DNA from: Trebonia sp963773105
GTDB lineage: Bacteria > Actinomycetota > Actinomycetes > Streptosporangiales > Streptosporangiaceae
Length of the DNA stretch: 64,000 nucleotides
Assembly (NCBI GenBank): GCA_963773105.1
Contig: CAVZAA010000001.1
Span: 434,001-498,000 of the forward strand
Direction: 5' to 3'
Shown here in pieces: positions 52,451-60,315 of this stretch; position 1 is the first letter of the stretch; every line of letters begins with the position of its first letter. The notes beneath the pieces are model-generated. The model was not told the DNA's origin and searched no databases. It saw only the letters and a program-made list of their open reading frames with translations. The position numbers were made by a program, and so were the translations under genes.

Positions 52451-53821
52451 TTACCCGCGGTCGTGGCGGCGCGGCCGCAGCGCGCGCGACAGCAGCGCCG
52501 ACAGTGCTGCCGCAGTCCCGTTGTCGGTCAGCGTGAGCGATCCGGGGGCGGCGTCCTCGTCCAGCAGTTGCAGGGCCCGAAGCCTGTGCCGCAGAACGTG
52601 AATCTCGCCGCCGATCGCGCTGGTCAGGCTGCTGCCCGAGCGCGAGGTCCAGCCCTCGGTCGCGTGCAGTTCGGTCAGCCGTCCGGCCAGCTCCTCGTAC
52701 CCGACCGGACCGTCCTGGGCCGTGATCACCAGCAGCGCGGCCTCCCGCACGGCGACGGTGAAGTCGGGGTCGGTGCCGTCGTCAGGGCCGATCAGCGCGG
52801 CCGTGCCGATGTGCCAGCGCACCGCCGCGTCGTCGGCCATCAGCCGCCCGGTCTTGGTCAGCACCAGGGTGGCGCCGATCCGGCGGACCGCGCCCATCTC
52901 GTGCTGGGCCAGGCCGCGGAGGATGTGCAGCGGGTAGACCTCGAGTTCCTGATGCCGCCTGGCCGACGAGGCGCCGGAACCGCGTACGGCGGTGCCCGCG
53001 TCGGCCACCACCCGGTTCACCCTCGGCTGCCAGCCGAACAGTCCGGCCGCCTCGCCCACCAGCGACGGCGCGATGTAGTGCCGCGCGGTCAGCCGGAGCC
53101 CCACGTCCGCGCGCGACAGCAGCCAGCGGAGGGTCGGCAGCGGCTCGCCGATCAGTTCGGGCGGCTCAAGCAGCCGGGGCATGATTCGCCGGGCGAGCTG
53201 GGAGCGCTCGCCGGGGTGCCCGTGGGCCCACTCGTCGATCCGCTCGGCGCTGATTCGGCTGAGCCAGCTGTCGGTGTCGGGCGCGTCGGTCGTCCTGGTG
53301 AGCCAGCGCTCGACCAGCGCGGCGCGCTTGGTCTTCCAGCCGCTGACGCCGACCTTCAGCTCATGCGCGGCGACCGCGAGCTCGATCGCGGCGGCGCAGG
53401 CGTCGTAGGCGGCCCGCTCGTCCGTGCCCATCGCCGAGGACCAGGCGAGCAGGTCGGTGTCCGGCGGTACAGCGTGCGAGCTGTTGAGTGCCTTGGCGTA
53501 GGCGTCGAGCCCGTCGTCGCGCGAGGTGGCGTAGGCACCGAGGATCCGATTCGTGTCCGGGCCGGCGCAGACCTCTGCGTACCGCTCCATCCCGGCCAGG
53601 GTGAGCAGCCGGGCGAGCGCGGCGGCCACCGCGAGCTGCCGCTCGGCCACCTGCGGCACCCCGTTCGGCAGCGCGCACCAGAGGAACTCCTGCAACCGCA
53701 GCAGCGAGATCGCCTCAAGGCCGCCACCCGCGGTGAGCGAGCGAAGCGCGGCCCGCGCGTCATCGGCGACAGCGGGGTCCTCCCGTGCCAGGGTCTGCAG
53801 CGCCTCCGCCTCAGTCATCAT
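52451..53821 (-). CDS. Conserved hypothetical protein, helical, possible winged-helix C-terminus
   Basis: This protein of about 456 residues is not recognised with confidence. The N-terminal 150 residues are Ala/Leu-rich helices (DDARAALRSLTAGGGLEAISLLRLQEFLWCALP). The middle has WKTKRAALVERWL and RLLEPPELIGEPLPTLRWLL. The C-terminal part (RRIGATLVLTKTGRLMADD, YEELAGRL, LRALQLLDEDAAPGSLTLTDNG) has the KTGR and tail pattern seen at the ends of some pRiA4b ORF-3-like proteins and in winged helices. No signal peptide, membrane helix or catalytic motif is visible. ATG 53821 lies 6 nt after CAGACT, a weak leaderless -10. Confidence 0.7.
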   Translation of the reverse strand: MMTEAEALQTLAREDPAVADDARAALRSLTAGGGLEAISLLRLQEFLWCALPNGVPQVAERQLAVAAALARLLTLAGMERYAEVCAGPDTNRILGAYATSRDDGLDAYAKALNSSHAVPPDTDLLAWSSAMGTDERAAYDACAAAIELAVAAHELKVGVSGWKTKRAALVERWLTRTTDAPDTDSWLSRISAERIDEWAHGHPGERSQLARRIMPRLLEPPELIGEPLPTLRWLLSRADVGLRLTARHYIAPSLVGEAAGLFGWQPRVNRVVADAGTAVRGSGASSARRHQELEVYPLHILRGLAQHEMGAVRRIGATLVLTKTGRLMADDAAVRWHIGTAALIGPDDGTDPDFTVAVREAALLVITAQDGPVGYEELAGRLTELHATEGWTSRSGSSLTSAIGGEIHVLRHRLRALQLLDEDAAPGSLTLTDNGTAAALSALLSRALRPRRHDRG

Positions 53822-54006
53822 GCGGTCAGTCTGCCCCACCGAAACGGCTGGCGGTAGATGCGTTGTGGATTTGGCTGGTGATGTTCGGGTTGCGCGTCGC
53901 ACGGAGAATCCGGTCGCCGTCCGCTTTTTGAGGAGATATTGAACGGGCCGTTTGGCTCCACCCCTGTCGGCCTCGGCGGCCGCCCGATTGCGGCATGATG
54001 GCAGGC

Positions 54007-54885
54007 GTGAGCGGCATCTACGATGAACCCGAGCTGTACCAGCTGGCCTGCGCCTACCGGGACGTTCCGGCCGAGTCCGCTGCCCTGCTGACCTGGTTCG
54101 ACAAGCACGCCAAGATCGCCGGCAGGGTGAGATCAGTCATAGAGCTGGCGGCGGGCCCGGCCGAGCACGCGCGCGAGCTCGCCCGTCGTGGTCTGCGCGC
54201 GACCGCGCTCGACCACACCCCGGCGATGTGCGCCTACGCCGCCGCGCAGGCCAAGGCGGGCGGGGTGGACCTGGACGTGGTCGAAGCGGACATGCGCGAC
54301 TTCCGGCTCGTCGACGCCGAAGGCAGGCCGGCGGTGTTCGACCTGGCCATCACGATGCTGAACTCGGTCTGTCATCTGTTCACCCTCGACGACCTGGTGA
54401 ACCACCTGACGGCGGTCGCCGCCCACCTGGCGCCCGGCGGTCTTTACATCGTCGAACTCGCGCACCCGGCCGACTTCTTCGCCGCCGACCCGAGGACGAG
54501 CAGCGACTGGGAGATTGACGCCGACGGTGCGCACGCGCAGGTCAGTTGGGGCGGCCGCCAGGACAAGATCGACCCGCTGACCCAGGTGACCGACGAGCAC
54601 ATGACGATCAGGGTGACTGCGGCGGACGGCACCATCCGCACGGTCAGCGACGTTGTACCGAACCGATTCTGGACCCTGACCGAGTTCACCGCCGCCGTCC
54701 GGCTGGCCAACGCCAACGCCAACGCCAACAACGCCAACAACGACAACGCCAACAACGCCCACCCCGGCACCCTTGGCTCCACGCGTCCGCTTGACCTGGT
54801 TGCCAGCTACGGCGACTTCGACGACACGACCGCGCTCGACGCCCCTACCGCCTGGCGAATGATCCTCATTCTCCGTAGCGCCTAG
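54007..54885 (+). CDS. SAM-dependent class I methyltransferase
   Basis: This 292-residue protein has the SAM site SVIELAAGPAEHARELARRG, ALDHTPAMCAYA (acidic-type end of strand 2 replaced by D in LDHT), VVEADMRDFRL and LAITMLNSVCHLFTLDD as motif II-like. The substrate is unknown. Near the C-terminus a run ANANANNANNDNANNA is encoded by AAC/GCC repeats (54707-54760) and looks like an expanded microsatellite in a loop. GTG 54007 (VSGIYDEPELYQLACAYRD) is preferred; ATG 53995 is in frame. A 38-bp palindrome follows the stop. Confidence 0.85.
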   Translation: MSGIYDEPELYQLACAYRDVPAESAALLTWFDKHAKIAGRVRSVIELAAGPAEHARELARRGLRATALDHTPAMCAYAAAQAKAGGVDLDVVEADMRDFRLVDAEGRPAVFDLAITMLNSVCHLFTLDDLVNHLTAVAAHLAPGGLYIVELAHPADFFAADPRTSSDWEIDADGAHAQVSWGGRQDKIDPLTQVTDEHMTIRVTAADGTIRTVSDVVPNRFWTLTEFTAAVRLANANANANNANNDNANNAHPGTLGSTRPLDLVASYGDFDDTTALDAPTAWRMILILRSA

Positions 54886-54896
54886 CCCGGCCCCGT

Positions 54897-54934
54897 GCTA
54901 TACAAGCGAATAGGAAACTATCCGCTTGTATAGC
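54897..54934. promoter_or_regulatory. 38-bp near-perfect palindrome upstream of the ABC exporter operon
   Basis: Twelve paired bases (GCTATACAAGCG, 54897-54908, with 54923-54934), one mismatch, then ATAG/CTAT around a GAAA loop. It ends 20 bp before the exporter ATG and 11 bp after the methyltransferase stop. TetR-family operators have this form, and a tetR gene ends the operon; as RNA it would be a hairpin with a GNRA-type tetraloop and could also end the methyltransferase mRNA. Confidence 0.75.
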
Positions 54935-54954
54935 CCAGACGGAGGCGCAACGGG

Positions 54955-55869
54955 ATGGAGCACGCCGCCATCCGCTCGGAAGGGCTGACCAAGCGCTACC
55001 GGGGCGTCGCCGCCCTGGATCACCTTGACCTCGAGGTCGCGCCGGGCGAGGTGATCGGTTACCTCGGCCCGAACGGTGCGGGCAAGACCACCACCATCAG
55101 GCTCCTGCTCGGCCTCATCAGCCCAAGCGGGGGCCGGGCCGAGATCTTCGGCCTTGACTGCCAGCGCCGGCCGGCCGAGACCCACCGGCGCGTCGCCTTC
55201 GTGGCGGGCGAGGCGAACCTGTGGCCGTCCCTCACCGGTGCCGAGACCCTCCATCTCCTGGGCCGCGTCCACGGCAGCGTCGACGCGGCGTACAGGGACG
55301 AGCTGATCGCCCGGTTCGATCTCGATCCGGCCAAGAAGGTCCGCGCCTACTCCAAGGGGAACCGGCAGAAGGTCATCCTCATCGCCGCCCTGATGACCCG
55401 GGCTCCGCTGCTCATACTCGACGAGCCCACGAGCGGGCTCGACCCGCTGATGGAGGAGGCATTCCGGCTCAGCATCAGGGAGGCGCGCGACCGCGGCCAG
55501 ACGGTGTTCCTCTCCTCGCACATCCTCAGCGAGGTGGAGGCGCTGTGCGACCGGGTGGCCATCCTCCGGGCGGGGAAGCTGGTGGAGACGGGCACCCTCG
55601 CCCAGCTGCGGCACCTGTCCGCGCTGATGGTGCAGGTGACGTTTGACGGCGCGGTGCCCGATCTTTCCGGTGTGTCGGGGGTGAGCTCGCTGTCGGCCGA
55701 CGGCCAGGTGGTCCGCTGCCACGTCCAAGGACCGGTCGCGCCCCTGCTCACGGCGCTGGCGGGCGCGAGCGTGCGGGAGCTGCTGAGCCGTGAGCCCTCG
55801 CTTGAGGAACTCTTCCTCGCCCAGTACGGTGGCCACGGTGACGCCGCCCCCGCCGAGCGCGCATCGTGA
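54955..55869 (+). CDS. ABC transporter ATP-binding protein (drug/polyketide exporter type)
   Basis: This 304-residue ATPase has Walker A GYLGPNGAGKTTTIRLLLGL, the Q-loop region VAGEANLWPSLTGAETLHLLGRVHG, signature-position YSKGNRQKVILIAALM (a degenerate form usual in this group), Walker B LLILDEPTSGLDPLM and switch His SSHILSEVEALCDRVA. It belongs with the two-domain exporter permease encoded next, overlapping by 4 nt. An upstream 38-bp palindrome is the probable operator. ATG 54955 follows GGAGGCGCAACGGG. Confidence 0.93.
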   Translation: MEHAAIRSEGLTKRYRGVAALDHLDLEVAPGEVIGYLGPNGAGKTTTIRLLLGLISPSGGRAEIFGLDCQRRPAETHRRVAFVAGEANLWPSLTGAETLHLLGRVHGSVDAAYRDELIARFDLDPAKKVRAYSKGNRQKVILIAALMTRAPLLILDEPTSGLDPLMEEAFRLSIREARDRGQTVFLSSHILSEVEALCDRVAILRAGKLVETGTLAQLRHLSALMVQVTFDGAVPDLSGVSGVSSLSADGQVVRCHVQGPVAPLLTALAGASVRELLSREPSLEELFLAQYGGHGDAAPAERAS

Positions 55870-57542
55870 CCCAGGCTGGGCTCGCGGCGGCGGCCCCGGC
55901 CCCGGCGTCGGTAACGGCCCGATCGGGCGGGCCGGCCACCACCGTCGTCGCTCGGGTGACCGCGCGCAAGGCGGTCAGGTCCGGGGCGGTCTGGGGCTAT
56001 GTCTTCGGCGCGTTGATCGCGTCGTCGGCCGTCAGCTACTCCAGGCTGTACCAGACCCAGGCGGCCCGCGACGCGCTGGCGGCAGCCTACGGCGCGAACA
56101 AGGCGACCAGCGCGCTGTTCGGGCCAGCTCCGGCGCTGCAGACGGTGGCCGGCTTCACCGCCTTCAAGATCTCCATGACGCTGATGCTGCTCGGCGCCGT
56201 CTGGGGACTGCTGACGTCCACCCGGCTGCTGCGGGGGGAGGAGGACGACGGCCGCTGGGAGCTGCTGCTCGCAGGCCCGACCACCCGGCGCCGCGCCGCC
56301 GCCCAGGCGCTGGCTGGCCTCGGCGTCGGCGTCGGCGCGCTGTGGGGGCTCACCGCGGTCCTCACCGTCGGCGTCGGCCTCGACCCGAGCGTCAAGATCG
56401 CGGCCGGGCCCGCGCTCTACTTCGCGCTGGCGATGGCGGCCACCGCCGTCATGTTCGTGGCCGTGGGCGCGCTGACCAGCCAGCTGGCGTCAACCCGGCG
56501 CCAGGCCGCGTCCTATGCGGCCGCGTTTCTCGGCGGCAGCTACGCCGTCCGGATGATCGCCGACGCCGGAGTGGGACTGCACGGCCTGATCTGGGCGTCT
56601 CCGCTCGGCTGGGTGGAGCAGCTGCGGCCGTTCGCCGCCCCGCAGCCGCTGGCCCTGCTGCCCATCGCCGCCTTCACCGCGGTGCTGGCCGCCGCGGCCG
56701 TCCGGCTGGCGGCCGTCCGCGACGTCGGCGCGGGCATTGTGCCGGACCGGGCGCGCAGCGCGCCGCGGCTGCGGCTGCTGTCCGGCCCGACCGGCCTGGC
56801 GATCCGGCTGGTCCGGCCGACGGTGGCTGGCTGGTGGACCGCGATCGCGGTGTCGGCGCTGCTGTTCGGTCTGATCGCGAGGTCGGCCGGGTCGACCATT
56901 TCCGGCTCGTCGGCGCGGGACGTGCTGGCCAAGCTGGGCGCTTCAGGGTCCGGCACCGACGCCGTTCTCGGGGTCTGCTTCCTCGTCCTGGCGGTGCTCG
57001 TCGCCCTGGCCGGCGCCGGGCAGGTCACCGCCGCGCGCGAGGAGGAATCGTCCCAACGGCTCGACCAGCTGCTGGTCGGCCGCGTATCCCGAATCCGCTG
57101 GCTCGGCGGCAGGCTGCTGCTTGCGATGGTCGTCCTGCTGGCGGGCGGCGCGGCGGCCGGCCTGTTCGCCTGGCTCGGGGCGGCCAGCCAGGATTCCGGC
57201 GTGGGCCTGGGAACGCTGCTTAACGCCGGCCTCAACCTCGTCCCTCCGGCCGTGGCCATCGGCGGCATCGGCGTGCTGGCGTTCGGTGTATGGCCGCGGC
57301 GCACGGCTGCCGTCGTCTACGTCTTGCTTTGCTGGTCGCTGCTGGCCGACATCGTCGGCGGCTTCGGCGGCTCCGGCGCGACCAGCCGCTGGCTGCTCGA
57401 CACCTCGGTCTTTCACCAGATGGCGGCGGCCCCCGCCGCCTCACCGCACTGGGCTGCGAACGGCGTCATGGTGGCGGTCGGCGTCGCCTGCGCCGCGGGC
57501 GGCGCCATCGCCTTCAGCCGGCGGGACCTGCAGGGCGCTTGA
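55866..57542 (+). CDS. ABC exporter permease (polyketide/tetronasin-type)
   Basis: This 558-residue membrane protein has about 12 helices in two halves (YVFGALIASSAVSYSRLY, FKISMTLMLLGAVWGLLTSTRLLRGEEDDGRWELLLAGPTTRR; then VAREEESSQRLDQLLVGRVSR-like block and LLAMVVLLAGGAAAGLFAWLG). The repeated RGEE(D/E)xGRxxxLLxG element is typical of exporters of antibiotics such as tetronasin. GTG 55866 overlaps the ATPase stop (GTGA). The last helix is followed by the tetR leader region after about 50 bp. Confidence 0.88.
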   Translation: MTQAGLAAAAPAPASVTARSGGPATTVVARVTARKAVRSGAVWGYVFGALIASSAVSYSRLYQTQAARDALAAAYGANKATSALFGPAPALQTVAGFTAFKISMTLMLLGAVWGLLTSTRLLRGEEDDGRWELLLAGPTTRRRAAAQALAGLGVGVGALWGLTAVLTVGVGLDPSVKIAAGPALYFALAMAATAVMFVAVGALTSQLASTRRQAASYAAAFLGGSYAVRMIADAGVGLHGLIWASPLGWVEQLRPFAAPQPLALLPIAAFTAVLAAAAVRLAAVRDVGAGIVPDRARSAPRLRLLSGPTGLAIRLVRPTVAGWWTAIAVSALLFGLIARSAGSTISGSSARDVLAKLGASGSGTDAVLGVCFLVLAVLVALAGAGQVTAAREEESSQRLDQLLVGRVSRIRWLGGRLLLAMVVLLAGGAAAGLFAWLGAASQDSGVGLGTLLNAGLNLVPPAVAIGGIGVLAFGVWPRRTAAVVYVLLCWSLLADIVGGFGGSGATSRWLLDTSVFHQMAAAPAASPHWAANGVMVAVGVACAAGGAIAFSRRDLQGA

Positions 57543-57596
57543 GATCTTCGCCCGCCCGACGGCGGGAGACACCAGCGATCAGCGAAGGGAGGGACG

Positions 57597-57650
57597 GTGC
57601 GGCCGCACCGCGGGGGCATGACCGGGGCAGCCGCATCGGACAGCCGATGA
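57597..57650 (+). CDS. Possible 17-codon leader peptide overlapping tetR
   Basis: A strong ribosome-binding site (AAGGGAGGG, 57585-57593) precedes GTG 57597, which encodes VRPHRGGMTGAAASDSR and stops at TGA 57648-57650. The stop overlaps the tetR ATG as ATGA. The tetR ATG itself has no good ribosome-binding site, so tetR may depend on translation of this short frame. Alternatively, one base is missing and this is the true tetR N-terminus. Confidence 0.45.
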   Translation: MRPHRGGMTGAAASDSR

Positions 57651-58402
57651 CCATCGGTCAGCCAGACTCGCCGACTCGGGAGCCGAACCAGCAGGCACAG
57701 CAGGGACAGCAGGGACAGCAGGGCCAGCAGGGCCAGCAGGGCCAGCAGGCCCAGCAGGCCCGGCAGAGCCAGCAGGCGTCGGGTGACCTAACCGCGCGGG
57801 CCAGGATCCGCGAGGCGGCCATCAGGCATTTCGCCGACGAGGGGTACGAGCGGACCACGATCCGGGGGATCGCCGTGACCGCCGGCGTATCGCCCGGTCT
57901 GCTCCGGCACCATTTCGGGTCCAAGGAGGAGCTGCGCCGGGCGTGCGACGAGCACGTCGCCCAGACCATGCGCCGGATCAACGCGCAGTACCTTGACGAC
58001 CTCGGCGGCGCGGCCGCCGATCGCAGCCTGCTGCAGCCGTTCGAGCGTTACATCGTGCGCGCGCTGGCGGAGAACTCGCCGTCGGCGGCGGTGATCTTCG
58101 ACGAGATGGTGACGATGACCGAGCAGTGGCTCGAGCGCGCCGACGCCGCCCGCCCGGACCCGCCGGCGGTGGACCGCAGGATCCGGGCCGCGCTGATCAG
58201 CGCCATGAAGTCCGGCATCCCGCTGCTGCACGAGCAGTTGTCCCGCGCGGTGGGGGCCGACATCTTCGGGGCGGCGGGCGGCCGTCTGGTCGCCCTTGGG
58301 CTGCTCGACATCTACTCGCACCCGCTCATCAGCGCCGAGGACGCCGCCGCGGGAGAGGCGGGAATGGGCGGATCCAAGGCGGAGCCAGGGTCCGTTCGAT
58401 AG
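57647..58402 (+). CDS. TetR-family regulator with Gln-rich N-terminal repeat
   Basis: This 251-residue protein has a low-complexity start with QQG/QQA units (from 9-bp CAGCAGGGn repeats at 57689-57775), then a TetR helix-turn-helix (ARIREAAIRHFADEGYERTTIRGIAVTAGVSPGLLRHHFGSKEEL-type block) and a helical ligand domain. It is last in the exporter operon and probably represses it through the palindrome at 54897-54934. The C-terminal GSVR and the stop codon come from a copy of the interspersed repeat. ATG 57647 is taken as the start because it overlaps the leader stop. Confidence 0.88.
   Translation: MTIGQPDSPTREPNQQAQQGQQGQQGQQGQQGQQAQQARQSQQASGDLTARARIREAAIRHFADEGYERTTIRGIAVTAGVSPGLLRHHFGSKEELRRACDEHVAQTMRRINAQYLDDLGGAAADRSLLQPFERYIVRALAENSPSAAVIFDEMVTMTEQWLERADAARPDPPAVDRRIRAALISAMKSGIPLLHEQLSRAVGADIFGAAGGRLVALGLLDIYSHPLISAEDAAAGEAGMGGSKAEPGSVR
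58389..58400 (+). repeat. Interspersed repeat copy F (GGTCCGTTCGAT) at the tetR stop
   Basis: The core encodes the last sense codons of tetR, and its final T starts the TAG stop (58400-58402). It is followed after 7 nt by TTTCGAATTC, the AT-rich second block seen in the glmS copy. Confidence 0.75.
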
Positions 58403-58455
58403 ACGGATTTCGAATTCCGCTGTGCAGGGCAAGACGCAAGACAGCCGGAAAACGG

Positions 58456-58507
58456 CCGCGCCTCCCCGCGCAGCCGACGTCATTGTCAGCCGCGCGGGGA
58501 GGCGCGG
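58456..58507. terminator. Perfect 16-bp hairpin between tetR and the APC permease gene
   Basis: CCGCGCCTCCCCGCGC (58456-58471) pairs with 58492-58507 around a 20-nt loop. It lies 12 bp from the permease stop (minus strand) and 54 bp after the tetR stop, so it can end both convergent transcripts. No U tract. Confidence 0.85.
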
Positions 58508-58518
58508 GCGGAAATGGC

Positions 58519-60159
58519 CTACTCGACCGGGATCTCCTTGTTGATCAGGGAGAGGTCGATGCCCTGGCGGGACCTGACGACGCGCGCGATGAGGTAGATG
58601 ACCAGCGCAAGCACGTACATGGCCAGCATGTAGAGCAGCGAGTCGTTGTTGTTGACGCCGTAGGCGGCGCGGGTCAGCCACTCGTACAGGCAGTAACCGA
58701 TGAGCCCGATGGTGACCACGCCGGCCGCCGGGATGATCGGCACGCCGAGCAGCTTCAGCCGCGAAGCGGGGGAGGCGGCCCACAGGTCCGGCTTACGCCA
58801 CGGCAGGATCACCACCGCGATGGCACTGAACAGGTACGTCACCGCGATGACGAGCGTCGCATCGAGCGTATAGGTGTGGAAGTTGGAGTTGTAGGAATAC
58901 AGCGCGCCGAGGCCGACCGCGGGCAGCAGCATCAGCACCAGCGACCAGACCGGCACCCGGCGCTTCTCCGACACTTGGGCGGCGCCGTCGGGCAGGATCC
59001 GGTCGAAGGCGGCCGCGAAGATCACCCGGGTCGAGGACAGGAACAGCGTCCCCACCCAGGCGAAGAACCAGAGGCTCATCAGCAAGATCAGCACGACCGA
59101 GACCGCGTTGTTGTGCACTAGCCAACTGGCGAGCAGCACCGGGTACGGGAAGATCGGCAAAGCGTGCGGGGACGTCGTCCCGTAGGCCGCGTCGATCCAC
59201 AGCGCGTTGGCGGACTGGTAGAAGTTGAACCCGAACTCCTTGGCGAACACCACCAGCAGGACGATCGACAGCAGCACGGTCGTCCACAGGCCAAGGAACA
59301 TGCCGCTGAACACGCGCTTGAAGTCGCTGGCACCGCGGATCTCGCCGTAGAGAGTGGTGCCCCAGTTCGGCCAGAGCAGGTAGAACATCAGCATCGGCAC
59401 CAGCAGCATCGACTGGCTGAACGCCCCGGCCACGCCGAACGGCGCCGGGGTGTAGCCGATCGTCGTGGAGCCCGCGTCGGCCAGCGTGCCCGCGTAGGAG
59501 TTCTTCATGCCGAACAACTTCGCCGTCTCGGAGTTGTAGGCCGAGATGAAGTCGTTGCGGTTGTAGGCGAGGAGCAGGATTACGACGATCGCGACGCCGA
59601 GCAGGCCGCCGTAGAAGCACCACTTCTGTACCTTGGCGTACCCGGCCATGCCCAGCGAGACCAGCAGGCCGGCCAGCCCGATCGTGATCAGCGTGACGAC
59701 GAAGGTCCCGGTGTGGGTGCCGAACCAGGCCGCGCCGGACGGGTCGTTGAACGACACCCACAGCGGCTGGAAGAACTCCTCCGACAGCACCGAGCCGTAG
59801 ATTGGCGCCCACAGCCACAGGATGAACCACCAGCCGGTGGCGGCCATCACGAAGCCGAGCCCGCTGCCGAGGATCCGGGACTGCCAGACGTAGTCGCCGC
59901 CCGCGCGGGGGATCGTGACCACGAGCCCGCTGTAGGCGAGGACGAGGAACGACACCCAGACCGCGGAGATGAGCACCGCCGTGAGCAGTTGCCCGGCCGG
60001 GAAGGCGTCCTGGTAGGCGAACTCAACCAGGCCGAGTGTGATCACATTGGTGGACAGGCAGGCGTAGATCATCGAGTCGCGGACCGACCAGCCGCGCACC
60101 AGGCCGGTGGCCTTGCGCAGGAATAGGGTCGGTCTCTCGTCGCCAACTTCGGTAGCCAT
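58519..60159 (-). CDS. APC-superfamily amino acid permease
   Basis: This 546-residue protein has about 12 helices. It starts LRKATGLVRGWSVRDSMIYACLSTNVITLG, with the Gly-rich first helix of APC transporters, and has IPRAGGDYVWQSRILGSGLG, the conserved motif after helix 2. It imports an amino acid, amine or related cation, but the substrate is not predictable. ATG 60159 has GGAGGGG 6 nt upstream. The 156-bp gap to the metallophosphoesterase gene may contain its own promoter; a GGTAC...GTACC dyad lies at about 60280-60300. Confidence 0.9.
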   Translation of the reverse strand: MATEVGDERPTLFLRKATGLVRGWSVRDSMIYACLSTNVITLGLVEFAYQDAFPAGQLLTAVLISAVWVSFLVLAYSGLVVTIPRAGGDYVWQSRILGSGLGFVMAATGWWFILWLWAPIYGSVLSEEFFQPLWVSFNDPSGAAWFGTHTGTFVVTLITIGLAGLLVSLGMAGYAKVQKWCFYGGLLGVAIVVILLLAYNRNDFISAYNSETAKLFGMKNSYAGTLADAGSTTIGYTPAPFGVAGAFSQSMLLVPMLMFYLLWPNWGTTLYGEIRGASDFKRVFSGMFLGLWTTVLLSIVLLVVFAKEFGFNFYQSANALWIDAAYGTTSPHALPIFPYPVLLASWLVHNNAVSVVLILLMSLWFFAWVGTLFLSSTRVIFAAAFDRILPDGAAQVSEKRRVPVWSLVLMLLPAVGLGALYSYNSNFHTYTLDATLVIAVTYLFSAIAVVILPWRKPDLWAASPASRLKLLGVPIIPAAGVVTIGLIGYCLYEWLTRAAYGVNNNDSLLYMLAMYVLALVIYLIARVVRSRQGIDLSLINKEIPVE

Positions 60160-60315
60160 GAAGCCCCTCCTCAGGGATACAGCCCGACCTGCGTGCCTCG
60201 TCGAATGGTCAAGCCACTCGCGTTATTCACCACTTCGACTTGTGCGCCGGGATTCGCCGCTTAAATAGACAATCGTGACCCTGGTACCGGTATGTACCGC
60301 CAGCACCATAACAGC

